Shown: positions 1 to 6,453 of the stretch, piece by piece
Position numbering within the stretch: the stretch's first letter is position 1
How the letters are laid out: the number at the start of each line of letters is the position of its first letter
From: Calditrichia bacterium
GTDB taxonomy: Bacteria > Calditrichota > Calditrichia > RBG-13-44-9 > J075
Direction: 5' to 3'
Assembly (NCBI GenBank): GCA_028284905.1
Contig: JANQQU010000012.1
Location: forward strand, 124,001-188,000
DNA: 64,000 bases
The notes under the pieces: generated by a model
What the model was told of the DNA's origin: nothing
The model's input: only the letters and a program-made list of their open reading frames with translations
The model's database searches: none
Made by a program: the position numbers and the translations under genes

Positions 1-444
1 CAAACGGCTGGCTCCGGTCTGGAAGTCAGCAATCCCCGGGAATTGATCGTTTTATACGAACCCCTTTCCGAGGCAACTCAGGGAGTTATTTCCTCTGCTC
101 GAGTAGAAACACTGGTTGATCTAAAATTACGCGAATATAATATCAACCCGAGAAATAGCCGTTCGGTGCCAGCCGGCAGTGGCTTTTTGGTGGTGCAGGT
201 GCAGGTCGTTTCTACCGCATTTTCAATTAATCTCAGTTTTTACCGATTCGTGAACTATTCCGTTTTTAATAATGATTACGAGTCGCGGGCAAAAACCTGG
301 GATTCCGGATTGTTCGGTCAACTGTCGGAAGATGAAACTGCCGACCGGGAAACCGTCATATCTAATTATCTCACCCAACAACTGGAAGAATTTATCGATA
401 GCTTTCAGCAGGCCAATACCAGTGTGGATAGCGTCAGCAGGTAG
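1..444 (+). CDS. Partial hypothetical protein (C-terminal part)
   Basis: The frame is open from the first base, so this is the C-terminal 147 residues of a longer protein, ending in TAG at 442-444. An internal TTG at 43 is not needed as a start. The visible part is acidic and hydrophilic, with alternating beta-like stretches (for example GFLVVQVQVVSTAFSINLSFYR), then an acidic helical tail (LTQQLEEFIDSFQQAN). No catalytic motif, transmembrane segment or sorting domain is visible. I do not recognise the family. A hairpin follows immediately, which suggests it ends its transcription unit. Confidence 0.7.
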   Translation, partial: QTAGSGLEVSNPRELIVLYEPLSEATQGVISSARVETLVDLKLREYNINPRNSRSVPAGSGFLVVQVQVVSTAFSINLSFYRFVNYSVFNNDYESRAKTWDSGLFGQLSEDETADRETVISNYLTQQLEEFIDSFQQANTSVDSVSR

Positions 445-487
445 GAAATAAATTTGTTGCGAAATTGGTAATGCAAATTTACTTTCC
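444..487 (+). terminator. Hairpin after the first gene
   Basis: An inverted repeat (GGAAATAAATTTG at 444-456, CAAATTTACTTTCC at 474-487) pairs over about 13 bases with one bulge around a 17-base loop. It starts at the last base of the stop codon of the partial CDS. There is no long T run, so it may act as a 3' end stabiliser or a weak terminator. Confidence 0.4.
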
Positions 488-490
488 TAT

Positions 491-944
491 AAGGCCTTAG
501 GCAATGGGGGCTTAGGCCGTTGAATCTTTCAAAATAATCGGGGGATGTTATGAGAGATCATCGAAAGCTTAGGGCTTTTGTTTTAGCTGATGAAATTGCT
601 TTATTGATCTACAGGCTAACCAGCACTTTTCCTAGAAGTGAAATATATGGATTAACGTCTCAAATGAGACGTTCTGCAGTTTCAGTTCCTTCAAATATTG
701 TTGAAGGATGTGCACGGAATGGCTTGACAGAATACTTACGATTTTTAGAAATTGCATTTAGCTCTTTGAGAGAATTGCATTATCAATATTCTTTTGCAAG
801 CCGGCTCGGATACATTGCAGAGTGCGATAAGAACGAAGCAGAATCATTGATGTGCGAAGCAGAAAAGGTGTTAGCAGCCTTAATAAGATCGTTACGAAAA
901 ATGTAACTAACGTCTTAAGTATACTCTGTTTTGCCTAAAGCCTA
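491..944. repeat. Imperfect inverted repeat flanking the four-helix-bundle gene
   Basis: AAGGCCTTAGGCAA (491-504) and TTGCCTAAAGCCTA (931-944) are inverted copies matching at 12 of 14 positions. They bracket the four-helix-bundle gene, with about 45 bases on the left and 25 on the right. A second copy of the CTTAGGC core (511-517) lies next to the left arm, and ACGGTCTAA follows the right arm. The structure resembles the stem that encloses this gene family when it sits in 23S rRNA intervening sequences. Here it lies between ordinary genes. Confidence 0.5.
550..906 (+). CDS. Four-helix-bundle protein (23S rRNA intervening-sequence / S23 family)
   Basis: The 118-residue protein matches the usual length and signature of the four-helix-bundle family (TIGR02436), long known from 23S rRNA intervening sequences. 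An N-terminal K-A-F-x-L-A-x-E helix is followed by the hallmark Q-M-R-R-S-A-V-S-V-P-S-N-I-x-E-G (about residues 39-54). A helix with YLRFLEIAFSSLREL comes next, then a C-terminal helix carrying the conserved E. The molecular role of the family is not settled. The gene is AT-richer than its neighbours and lies inside inverted repeats, so it may have moved as a small element. The ATG at 550 follows a G-rich stretch (GGGGGATGTT). Confidence 0.88.
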   Translation: MRDHRKLRAFVLADEIALLIYRLTSTFPRSEIYGLTSQMRRSAVSVPSNIVEGCARNGLTEYLRFLEIAFSSLRELHYQYSFASRLGYIAECDKNEAESLMCEAEKVLAALIRSLRKM

Positions 945-986
945 CGGTCTAATTACCTTGATTTCGCCTAAATAAAAAGGAGCGCT

Positions 987-1883
987 GTGAACGATTCCGA
1001 AAACATCAAGATTGAAGATCAGGATTATCCGGCATTATTCCGCTCGGCGGATCAGGCTTCTATAAAAGCTCAAAGTAGTTATTTAGCCACTATCCGCTGG
1101 TATCTCATTTCTCTCATTGCCGGTGCCCTATTTACTTTACTGGCAGATGCGAACCCAATTAACGGCATAATTGCAACAATATTATTTTTAGCTTCTTTAT
1201 TCCTTTTTATTTTCCAGCAAAACCGAAAGAATGACACCGTCTGGTATAATGGCCGGGCTGTCGCGGAGTCCGTAAAAACCCGCACCTGGCGCTTTATGAT
1301 GAAAGCGATACCTTATCAGGATTATGATTCCCTGGAGGAGGTTAGCGAGGCATTTAGTAAAAATTTATATGATATTTTGCATCAGAATCGCGAACTGGGC
1401 TCTCATATTGGCGGGGTAGAAGCTGCCGGTGATCAGATAACCGATAAAATGAGAAAAGTCCGTGCGTTGGATTTTAAAGAGCGGGCGGAAATATATCTTC
1501 GGGAAAGAATCGACGATCAGCGAAACTGGTATGCCCGAAAGTCTGATTTTAATAAAAAGACTGCGCATCGATGGTTTATTTCTCTGGTGATAATTCATGC
1601 AGCTATTATAGGATTGTTACTGTACAAAATTTACCAACCGGAATTGCGTTATTTACCAATCGAAACTTTTATTGTTGCCGCCGGGGCAATGCTTACCTGG
1701 ATTCAATTAAAACGTTTTCAGGAATTGGCAACTGCCTACGCCCTGGCTGCCCATGAAATAGGAATTATCAAGAGCTCAATTAATCGTATAAATGATGATA
1801 GTAGTTTATCGGATTTTGTGCAGGACGCGGAGAACGCCTTCTCCCGGGAGCATACTCAGTGGGTGGCTCGTAAAGACAGGTAG
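987..1883 (+). CDS. Tandem SLATT-domain (DUF4231-like) four-TM membrane protein
   Basis: This 298-residue membrane protein starts at GTG 987, after AAGGAG at 977-982. It has two copies of a two-helix membrane unit. Helices at about 37-54 and 59-76 are followed by a cytoplasmic region with YNGRAVAESVKTRTWRFMM. A second pair lies at about 195-215 and 224-241, followed by a helix with QELATAYALAAHEI. This layout fits tandem SLATT domains (SLATT_3 plus SLATT_1/DUF4231). SLATT proteins are predicted pore-forming effectors, often coupled to nucleotide-second-messenger or SLOG sensors in conflict systems. No SMODS, SLOG, TIR or nuclease partner lies next to it, so a defence role is only a family-based inference. 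Confidence 0.75.
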   Translation: MNDSENIKIEDQDYPALFRSADQASIKAQSSYLATIRWYLISLIAGALFTLLADANPINGIIATILFLASLFLFIFQQNRKNDTVWYNGRAVAESVKTRTWRFMMKAIPYQDYDSLEEVSEAFSKNLYDILHQNRELGSHIGGVEAAGDQITDKMRKVRALDFKERAEIYLRERIDDQRNWYARKSDFNKKTAHRWFISLVIIHAAIIGLLLYKIYQPELRYLPIETFIVAAGAMLTWIQLKRFQELATAYALAAHEIGIIKSSINRINDDSSLSDFVQDAENAFSREHTQWVARKDR

Positions 1884-1897
1884 GGAAATATTTAAAA

Positions 1898-1937
1898 CAG
1901 CAGCAAGCGGCAGTTAATTATTTAACTGCCATCTGCT
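1898..1937. terminator. Bidirectional hairpin between convergent genes
   Basis: GGCAGTTAA (1909-1917) pairs perfectly with TTAACTGCC (1922-1930) around a 4-base loop. An outer AGCAG/CTGCT pairing (1899-1903 with 1933-1937) extends it. It lies between the ends of the rightward SLATT gene and the leftward ABC-F gene and could end both. Confidence 0.55.
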
Positions 1938-1967
1938 ACTGCAAACTGTACATCCCTTTGGGGCTAC

Positions 1968-3605
1968 TTAAATAGCGACCATCTGGCCGTATAACTCTTC
2001 TCGCTGTTGCTTAATCTGTTCCGAAGCAAGATACTCTTCAAAACTCAATAAGCTATCGATAATACCGTTCGGGGTAATCTCGATAATGCGGTTCGCTACA
2101 GTTTGAATCAACTGGTGGTCGTGAGTCGTAAAAACCATGCAGCCACTAAAGTCTTTCATTGCATTATTGAGCGAAGTAATCGATTCCAGGTCAAGGTGAC
2201 TGGTCGGTTCGTCCATCAGCAGGAAATTCGGCTTGCGTAGCATCATTTTGGAAAGCAGGCAACGCACTTTCTCGCCCCCGGATAATACGCTGGACTTCTT
2301 GTAAACTTCATCACCGGAGAAAAACATCCGTCCCAGAAAGCCACGGATAAATTGCTCATCTTTCTCTTCAGAAAATTCCCGCAGCCAGTTAATCAGATCG
2401 ACATCTTTTTCGTTGGAAAAGTAGCTGTCGTTTTCATTGGGCAGGTAATCGTACGTAATGGTTTGTCCGAATTCCAGATTGCCACTATCGGCAGGAATGT
2501 CGCCGGCAATAACATCGAGCAGGGCAGTTAACGCGGCGGAATCGCGACCAAGCAAGGCAATTTTATCACCGGGATTAATGGTAAAGGTGAGGTCGTTAAA
2601 ATAGGTCTCGCCATTTAATCCATTTTTGCTGAGGTTTTCAATTTTGAGAATACGATCGCCCGGCTCCCGCTCCGGCTGGAATTTGATAAAGGGATATTTC
2701 CGGCTGGAAGGGCGAATCTCGGCGAGATCCAATTTTTCCAGTGCTTTTTTACGACTGGTCGCCTGACGGGATTTTGCCGCGTTCGCGCTAAAGCGTTGAA
2801 TAAAGGCGAGCATCTCTTTCCGCTTCTGCTCGATCTTCTTGTTCTTGTTTTGTAATTGCTTGGTAATTAACTCGCTGGACTCATACCAGAAAGAGTAATT
2901 ACCGGTAAAGAGGCGGATATTGTTGTAGTCGATATCTACGATATGAGTACAAACCATATCAAGAAAATAACGGTCGTGGGATGCAACGATGACGGTGTTG
3001 CGGAAGTCTGCGAGAAAATCAGCCAGCCAGGTGACAGTCTGTGCATCAAGGTCGTTTGTAGGCTCATCGAGAATGAGAATATCCGGTTCTCCGAACAGTG
3101 CCTGGGCAAGTAACACTTTTACCTTTTCTGAACCGGTCAGTTCCTTCATTTTTTTATAATGATCTTCTTCACGGACGCCGAGGTTGCTGAGAATCTCCGC
3201 AGCATCGCTCTCCGCCAGCCAGCCACCCATCTCACCGAATTCGTTTTCTAGCTCGGCAGCGCGTAAACCATCTTCTTCGGTTGCATCGGGATTTTCGTAA
3301 ATGGCATTTTTTTCGAGCATAATATCATACATTTTTTTATGCCCCATAATAACCGTGCTCAGCACTTCCTCTTCCTCATACTCGAAGTGGTTCTGTTTCA
3401 GCACTGCCATGCGGTTACCGGGATCAATGTTCATGTGACCACGGGTTTGTTCAATTTCGCCGGAGAGGATTTTCAGGAACGTCGATTTTCCCGCGCCATT
3501 GGCACCGATAACGCCATAGCAATTTCCCCGGGTAAATTTCAGATTGACATCATCAAACAAGATGCGTTTGCCAAACTGTAAACCTAATTCGCTTATTGTA
3601 ATCAT
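1968..3605 (-). CDS. ABC-F family ATPase (YkpA/YbiT type)
   Basis: This is a soluble 545-residue protein with two ABC ATPase domains and no membrane segments, the length of the YbiT/YkpA branch of ABC-F proteins. Domain 1 has Walker A GANGAGKS (about 33-40), a signature-like LTGSEKVKVLLAQALF and Walker B ILILDEPTNDLD. A charged linker (about 245-315, QLQNKNKKIEQKRKEM) follows. Domain 2 has an intact LSGGEKVR signature and LLMDEPTSHLD, but its Walker A is degenerate (LLGRDSAALTALL), lacking the GxxxxGKT pattern. ABC-F proteins act on the ribosome, in translation regulation or antibiotic protection. This branch is mostly housekeeping-like, and no resistance role can be read from the sequence. 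Confidence 0.92.
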   Translation of the reverse strand: MITISELGLQFGKRILFDDVNLKFTRGNCYGVIGANGAGKSTFLKILSGEIEQTRGHMNIDPGNRMAVLKQNHFEYEEEEVLSTVIMGHKKMYDIMLEKNAIYENPDATEEDGLRAAELENEFGEMGGWLAESDAAEILSNLGVREEDHYKKMKELTGSEKVKVLLAQALFGEPDILILDEPTNDLDAQTVTWLADFLADFRNTVIVASHDRYFLDMVCTHIVDIDYNNIRLFTGNYSFWYESSELITKQLQNKNKKIEQKRKEMLAFIQRFSANAAKSRQATSRKKALEKLDLAEIRPSSRKYPFIKFQPEREPGDRILKIENLSKNGLNGETYFNDLTFTINPGDKIALLGRDSAALTALLDVIAGDIPADSGNLEFGQTITYDYLPNENDSYFSNEKDVDLINWLREFSEEKDEQFIRGFLGRMFFSGDEVYKKSSVLSGGEKVRCLLSKMMLRKPNFLLMDEPTSHLDLESITSLNNAMKDFSGCMVFTTHDHQLIQTVANRIIEITPNGIIDSLLSFEEYLASEQIKQQREELYGQMVAI

Positions 3606-3749
3606 TTTATATTCCGTTTCGATAAAGTGTTCTTATTCAGATCGCCCGTAATAACGGGGGTAAAGCCTTTTTGAGCGGCGGCCAAAGATATAAAATTTTC
3701 CGGGAGGAAGTAATGATAAAAAATAATTCTCGGAAAGAGTGTTAATTAA

Positions 3750-3843
3750 ATGGGCAAATGGGCAAACCCCAAAGGGGCAAGTGGGCAGATGAGCAGATGA
3801 GCAAATGAGCAAATGAGCAGATGAGCAAATTTGTAAATCTGCA
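3750..3843. repeat. Octamer tandem repeat array (TGRGCARA)
   Basis: About ten units of an 8-base motif follow one another: TGGGCAAA twice, a 15-base interruption, then TGGGCAGA, TGAGCAGA, TGAGCAAA and variants ending in TCTGCAAA. The same unit recurs, partly inverted, near 29.5 kb and 56.6 kb. Such short tandemly repeated sequences are known from cyanobacteria and other phyla; their function is unknown. Confidence 0.85.
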
Positions 3844-3880
3844 AACGATCAACGATCAACGAACAACGAATAACGATCAG
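3844..3880. repeat. Heptamer tandem repeat array (CGATCAA)
   Basis: Five consecutive 7-base units (ACGATCA, ACGATCA, ACGAACA, ACGAATA, ACGATCA) start directly after the octamer array. The change from an 8-base to a 7-base unit at one boundary is notable. Confidence 0.85.
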
Positions 3881-4023
3881 CCATTTCTTTACGGGAAGAT
3901 TCTCAAGGCTATTGGATAAATGCGCTAAAAGAATTAATATTGCCTGAACCGAGGGGAAACGAATCTGCCGGAAATGGGAAGCTGGCGTTTGTTGAATCTT
4001 CTTATTAAGCGAGAGGCACTGTG

Positions 4024-4617
4024 ATGAGAAAATTAATTTATCTGGTTATTTTGGGGGTAATTGCATTTGGTTTGTTCAGTTGGGGAACCAGTTATTATAA
4101 CAATTTCGTGACCCTGGATGAAGGCGTGAATCAGGCCTGGGCGCAGGTAGAGAACGTCTATCAGCGCCGCTATGATCTGATTCCTAATCTGGTAGAAACA
4201 GTTAAAGGCTATGCCAAGCAGGAAAAAGAAGTGCTCACCCAGGTTACCGAAGCCCGCTCCAAGATGGGAGGGATGGTCAATATCGGTCCGGAAATTCTCA
4301 ACGATCCGGCGGCGATGCAGCAGTATCAGCAAATGCAGGGTTCCCTGGGATCCGCATTGCAGCGCCTGATGGTTGTCGTGGAAAATTATCCCGAATTAAA
4401 ATCCGATAAACTCTTTCAGGATTTACAAACCCAGCTGGAAGGGACCGAAAACCGAATTTCCGTGGAACGTCGTCGTTTCAATGAATCAGTGCAGAATTAT
4501 AACGGCACTATCCGTCGTTTTCCTGCATCGCTGATTGCCAGTATTACCGGTTTCTCGCAAAAAGCTTATTTCCAGATGGATCCGGCTGCAGAAAAAGCAC
4601 CACAAGTGCAATTCTAA
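4024..4617 (+). CDS. LemA family protein
   Basis: This is a 197-residue membrane-anchored LemA protein. An N-terminal transmembrane helix (about 3-24) is followed by the typical helical core: YNNFVTLDEGVNQAWAQVENVYQRRYDLIPNLVETVKGYAKQE, the signature of the family. The C-terminal part has the RRRFNESVQNYNGTIRRFPASLIASITGF motif. I take ATG 4024, because GAGAGG at 4011-4016 is 7 bases upstream; GTG 4021 is in frame but too close. The exact function is unknown. LemA genes very commonly neighbour TPM-domain genes, as here, which implies a shared envelope role. Confidence 0.93.
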   Translation: MRKLIYLVILGVIAFGLFSWGTSYYNNFVTLDEGVNQAWAQVENVYQRRYDLIPNLVETVKGYAKQEKEVLTQVTEARSKMGGMVNIGPEILNDPAAMQQYQQMQGSLGSALQRLMVVVENYPELKSDKLFQDLQTQLEGTENRISVERRRFNESVQNYNGTIRRFPASLIASITGFSQKAYFQMDPAAEKAPQVQF

Positions 4618-4662
4618 GCATTGTCCTCAGGTACCATTTGAAGCGAGAGAATAACCGTCGAT

Positions 4663-5499
4663 ATGAAATTATTAACTGACAGTTACAGCAGTCAAGCTGT
4701 CCGTGCGCGGATGTACGGCTGGCTTGCCTGGATATTTCTGGGAAGTATTACTTTTTTATCTGCCCAAAATCCGGGAGATCCTCCTCCCGGTATACCCGCC
4801 AAACCGGACAGTTGGATAAACGACTACGCCGATGTGCTAACCATGTTCGAAGAACAAGGGCTGAACAAAAAGCTCTCCCAACTGGAATCGGAAACATCCA
4901 CCCAAATTTTTGTCGCAATTTTCAATCGTATACCGGAAAATTATGCGCTGGAAGATTTCACCACCCGCCTCTTCGAACAATGGCGCCCTGGTCTGGCGAA
5001 AGAAAATAACGGGGTGCTGTTAACCGTTTTCATTGAAGATCGCCGATTGCGCATTGAAACCGGCTATGGGTTAGAAGATGTGCTGACCGATGCACAGGCC
5101 GGAACGGTGATCCGCGAATACATCACCCCGCATTTTCGCGCGCAGGATTACTATCAGGGGATTTCCAGCGGACTGGATGTCATTATCAGCGCCGTCGAAG
5201 GTAAATTCCAGATTCCGGTGCGTCGCCCCCGGGATCGTGAAACCATTTCTCCCTTAGTAATATTTATTCTGCTTTTTTTGCTGCTACTGTTTATCAGCAG
5301 TATTCGCCGGAGAAGCACTACTTATTCGCGGCGCGGGGCTCGGTATAGTCCCTGGCTGTTTCCGCCGGTTAGCGGGGGGCGTTCCCGGGGAGGCTGGAGT
5401 TCCGGAGGTAGCCGCGGTTGGGGATCATCTGGTGGAGGAGGTTTCTCTGGCGGATTTGGCGGCTTTTCCGGCGGCGGTGGTGCTAGTGGTAGTTGGTAG
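4663..5499 (+). CDS. TPM domain protein (YgcG-like) with Gly/Ser-rich tail
   Basis: This 278-residue protein has a hydrophobic signal segment (MYGWLAWIFLGSITFLSA, about 17-34). A TPM domain follows (about 45-180, with WINDYADVLT, ENNGVLLTVFIEDRRLRIETGYGLEDVLTDAQAG and YYQGISSGL). Then come a transmembrane helix (about 198-212), an Arg-rich patch and a Gly/Ser-rich C-terminus ending SGGGGASGSW. This is the standard YgcG/BA42482-type layout. The domain faces the periplasm and the tail is predicted to be cytoplasmic or flexible. The gene follows lemA by 45 bases and is probably co-transcribed with it. TPM domains have been linked to membrane protein repair and phosphatase activity, but the reaction here is unproven. 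An alternative start is ATG 4711. Confidence 0.9.
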   Translation: MKLLTDSYSSQAVRARMYGWLAWIFLGSITFLSAQNPGDPPPGIPAKPDSWINDYADVLTMFEEQGLNKKLSQLESETSTQIFVAIFNRIPENYALEDFTTRLFEQWRPGLAKENNGVLLTVFIEDRRLRIETGYGLEDVLTDAQAGTVIREYITPHFRAQDYYQGISSGLDVIISAVEGKFQIPVRRPRDRETISPLVIFILLFLLLLFISSIRRRSTTYSRRGARYSPWLFPPVSGGRSRGGWSSGGSRGWGSSGGGGFSGGFGGFSGGGGASGSW

Positions 5500-5506
5500 G
5501 AAATGT

Positions 5507-5534
5507 CCAATGTCGAATTTCCAATAACCAATGT
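5507..5534. repeat. Heptamer tandem repeat (CCAATGT/CCAATAA)
   Basis: Four 7-base units (CCAATGT, CGAATTT, CCAATAA, CCAATGT) start 7 bases after the stop codon of the TPM gene. It is another member of the short tandem repeat class, with a different unit. Confidence 0.7.
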
Positions 5535-5578
5535 TCAAGTATAAAGGTGGGTGGTGTTAAAAAAATAATGCTGTAAGC

Positions 5579-5669
5579 TGTCATCGCGAGGAGTGCAACG
5601 ACGTGGCGATCTCTTTGGGGATGCAACTCATGAGATTGCTTCTCCCGGCAATCCGGGATCGCAATGACG
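5579..5669. repeat. Palindromic dispersed repeat (TGTCATCGCGAGG class)
   Basis: The element starts TGTCATCGCGAGGAG and ends GATCGCAATGACGG, with GGCGATCTC and GAGATTGCT as inner inverted segments. It can fold into a long imperfect hairpin. A better preserved relative lies at 30856-30946. Similar GTCATTGCGAGG...CCTCGCAATGAC elements are scattered in many bacterial genomes and behave like miniature palindromic repeats. Confidence 0.75.
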
Positions 5670-5730
5670 GTGGCAAATAGTATTAAATGTTCAACACCAT
5701 CGAAAAATTTAACCTGTTTTTGTGAGAATT

Positions 5731-6159
5731 ATGAAAACAATATTACCCAAGGCTGATTCGGAAACTATCGTTGCTGCCATTCGCGCAGCGGAAAAAACAA
5801 CTTCCGGGGAAATCCGGGTGCATGTGGAAGATCGTTGCTGGGGAAACCCGTTAAAACGCACCCGCAAGCTGTTTAAGCGCCTGAATATGCAGAATACCCG
5901 GGAGAGAAATGGTGTGCTGATCTATCTTTCCCTGAAAAGCCATAAATACGCCATTTTAGGTGATGAAGGTATCAACAATCAAGTTGAAGCTGATTTCTGG
6001 AATGACGTGCTTTCGGAGATGCATCCGCACTTTGCCAAAGGCGCTTTTGTCGAGGGACTCTGCCTGGGCGTTGAGCGCATTGGTATGAAATTGAATTCCC
6101 TCTTCCCCCCGAGCGATGATGATGTGAATGAGCTGAGCGATGAGATATCGACGGCTTGA
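5731..6159 (+). CDS. Small TPM-domain protein
   Basis: This 142-residue protein is a stand-alone TPM domain without signal peptide or membrane helix. The N-terminal part has IVAAIRAAEKTTSGEIRVHVED, the core has RERNGVLIYLSLKSHKYAILGDEGINNQV, and the C-terminal part has FAKGAFVEGLCLGVERIG. It matches the short YgcG-like proteins that often sit third after LemA and a full TPM protein. I prefer ATG 5731 to an in-frame GTG at 5722, since GTGAG lies just ahead of the ATG. The distance from the previous gene (about 230 bases, holding two repeats) leaves it open whether all three share one transcript. Confidence 0.88.
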   Translation: MKTILPKADSETIVAAIRAAEKTTSGEIRVHVEDRCWGNPLKRTRKLFKRLNMQNTRERNGVLIYLSLKSHKYAILGDEGINNQVEADFWNDVLSEMHPHFAKGAFVEGLCLGVERIGMKLNSLFPPSDDDVNELSDEISTA

Positions 6160-6453
6160 TTTAATTAGATCTTACTTCCTGACAAATTCTTCGAAGTTTT
6201 CTTCCGTTTCAAACCTCCCAAACTATTCCCATTAGGCATCCTTTTTGTAATTACTAAGACTAATAATCGCGGAAAACGGCCGGAAAAGCCCGCCGCAAGC
6301 GGTTATTAGGCCTTAATTCGCCGGTTTCTATCGTTTGATAGCCCGGTAATTACGAGCCCATTGTTAATAGTTGAATGCAATTTTGTAAACAATATATGCC
6401 CTTACCGTCAGTTTTGTCGACAGATAGTGTAAATAGGGTTAACAGGAGTTGTA
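6160..6453. other. Intergenic region, no gene seen
   Basis: No open frame with gene-like character is visible. The last 100 bases are AT-rich and probably hold the promoter of the large sensor-NTPase gene. I see no clear operator, repeat or terminator. Confidence 0.4.

Larger units (their letters stand above)
3606..4023. other. Intergenic region dominated by short tandem repeats
   Basis: No gene is visible. The region separates the divergent ABC-F and LemA genes and must hold both promoters, but I cannot place either with confidence. About a third of it is the octamer and heptamer arrays listed separately. Confidence 0.6.

Noticed and set aside
3750-3880. Repeat array that might be taken for a CRISPR
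   Set aside because: Units are 7-8 bases in direct tandem with no unique spacers, and no cas gene is near.
5322-5531. A proline-rich leftward frame opposite the TPM gene tail
   Set aside because: It is the complement of the Gly/Ser-rich coding repeat, with no independent evidence of a gene.
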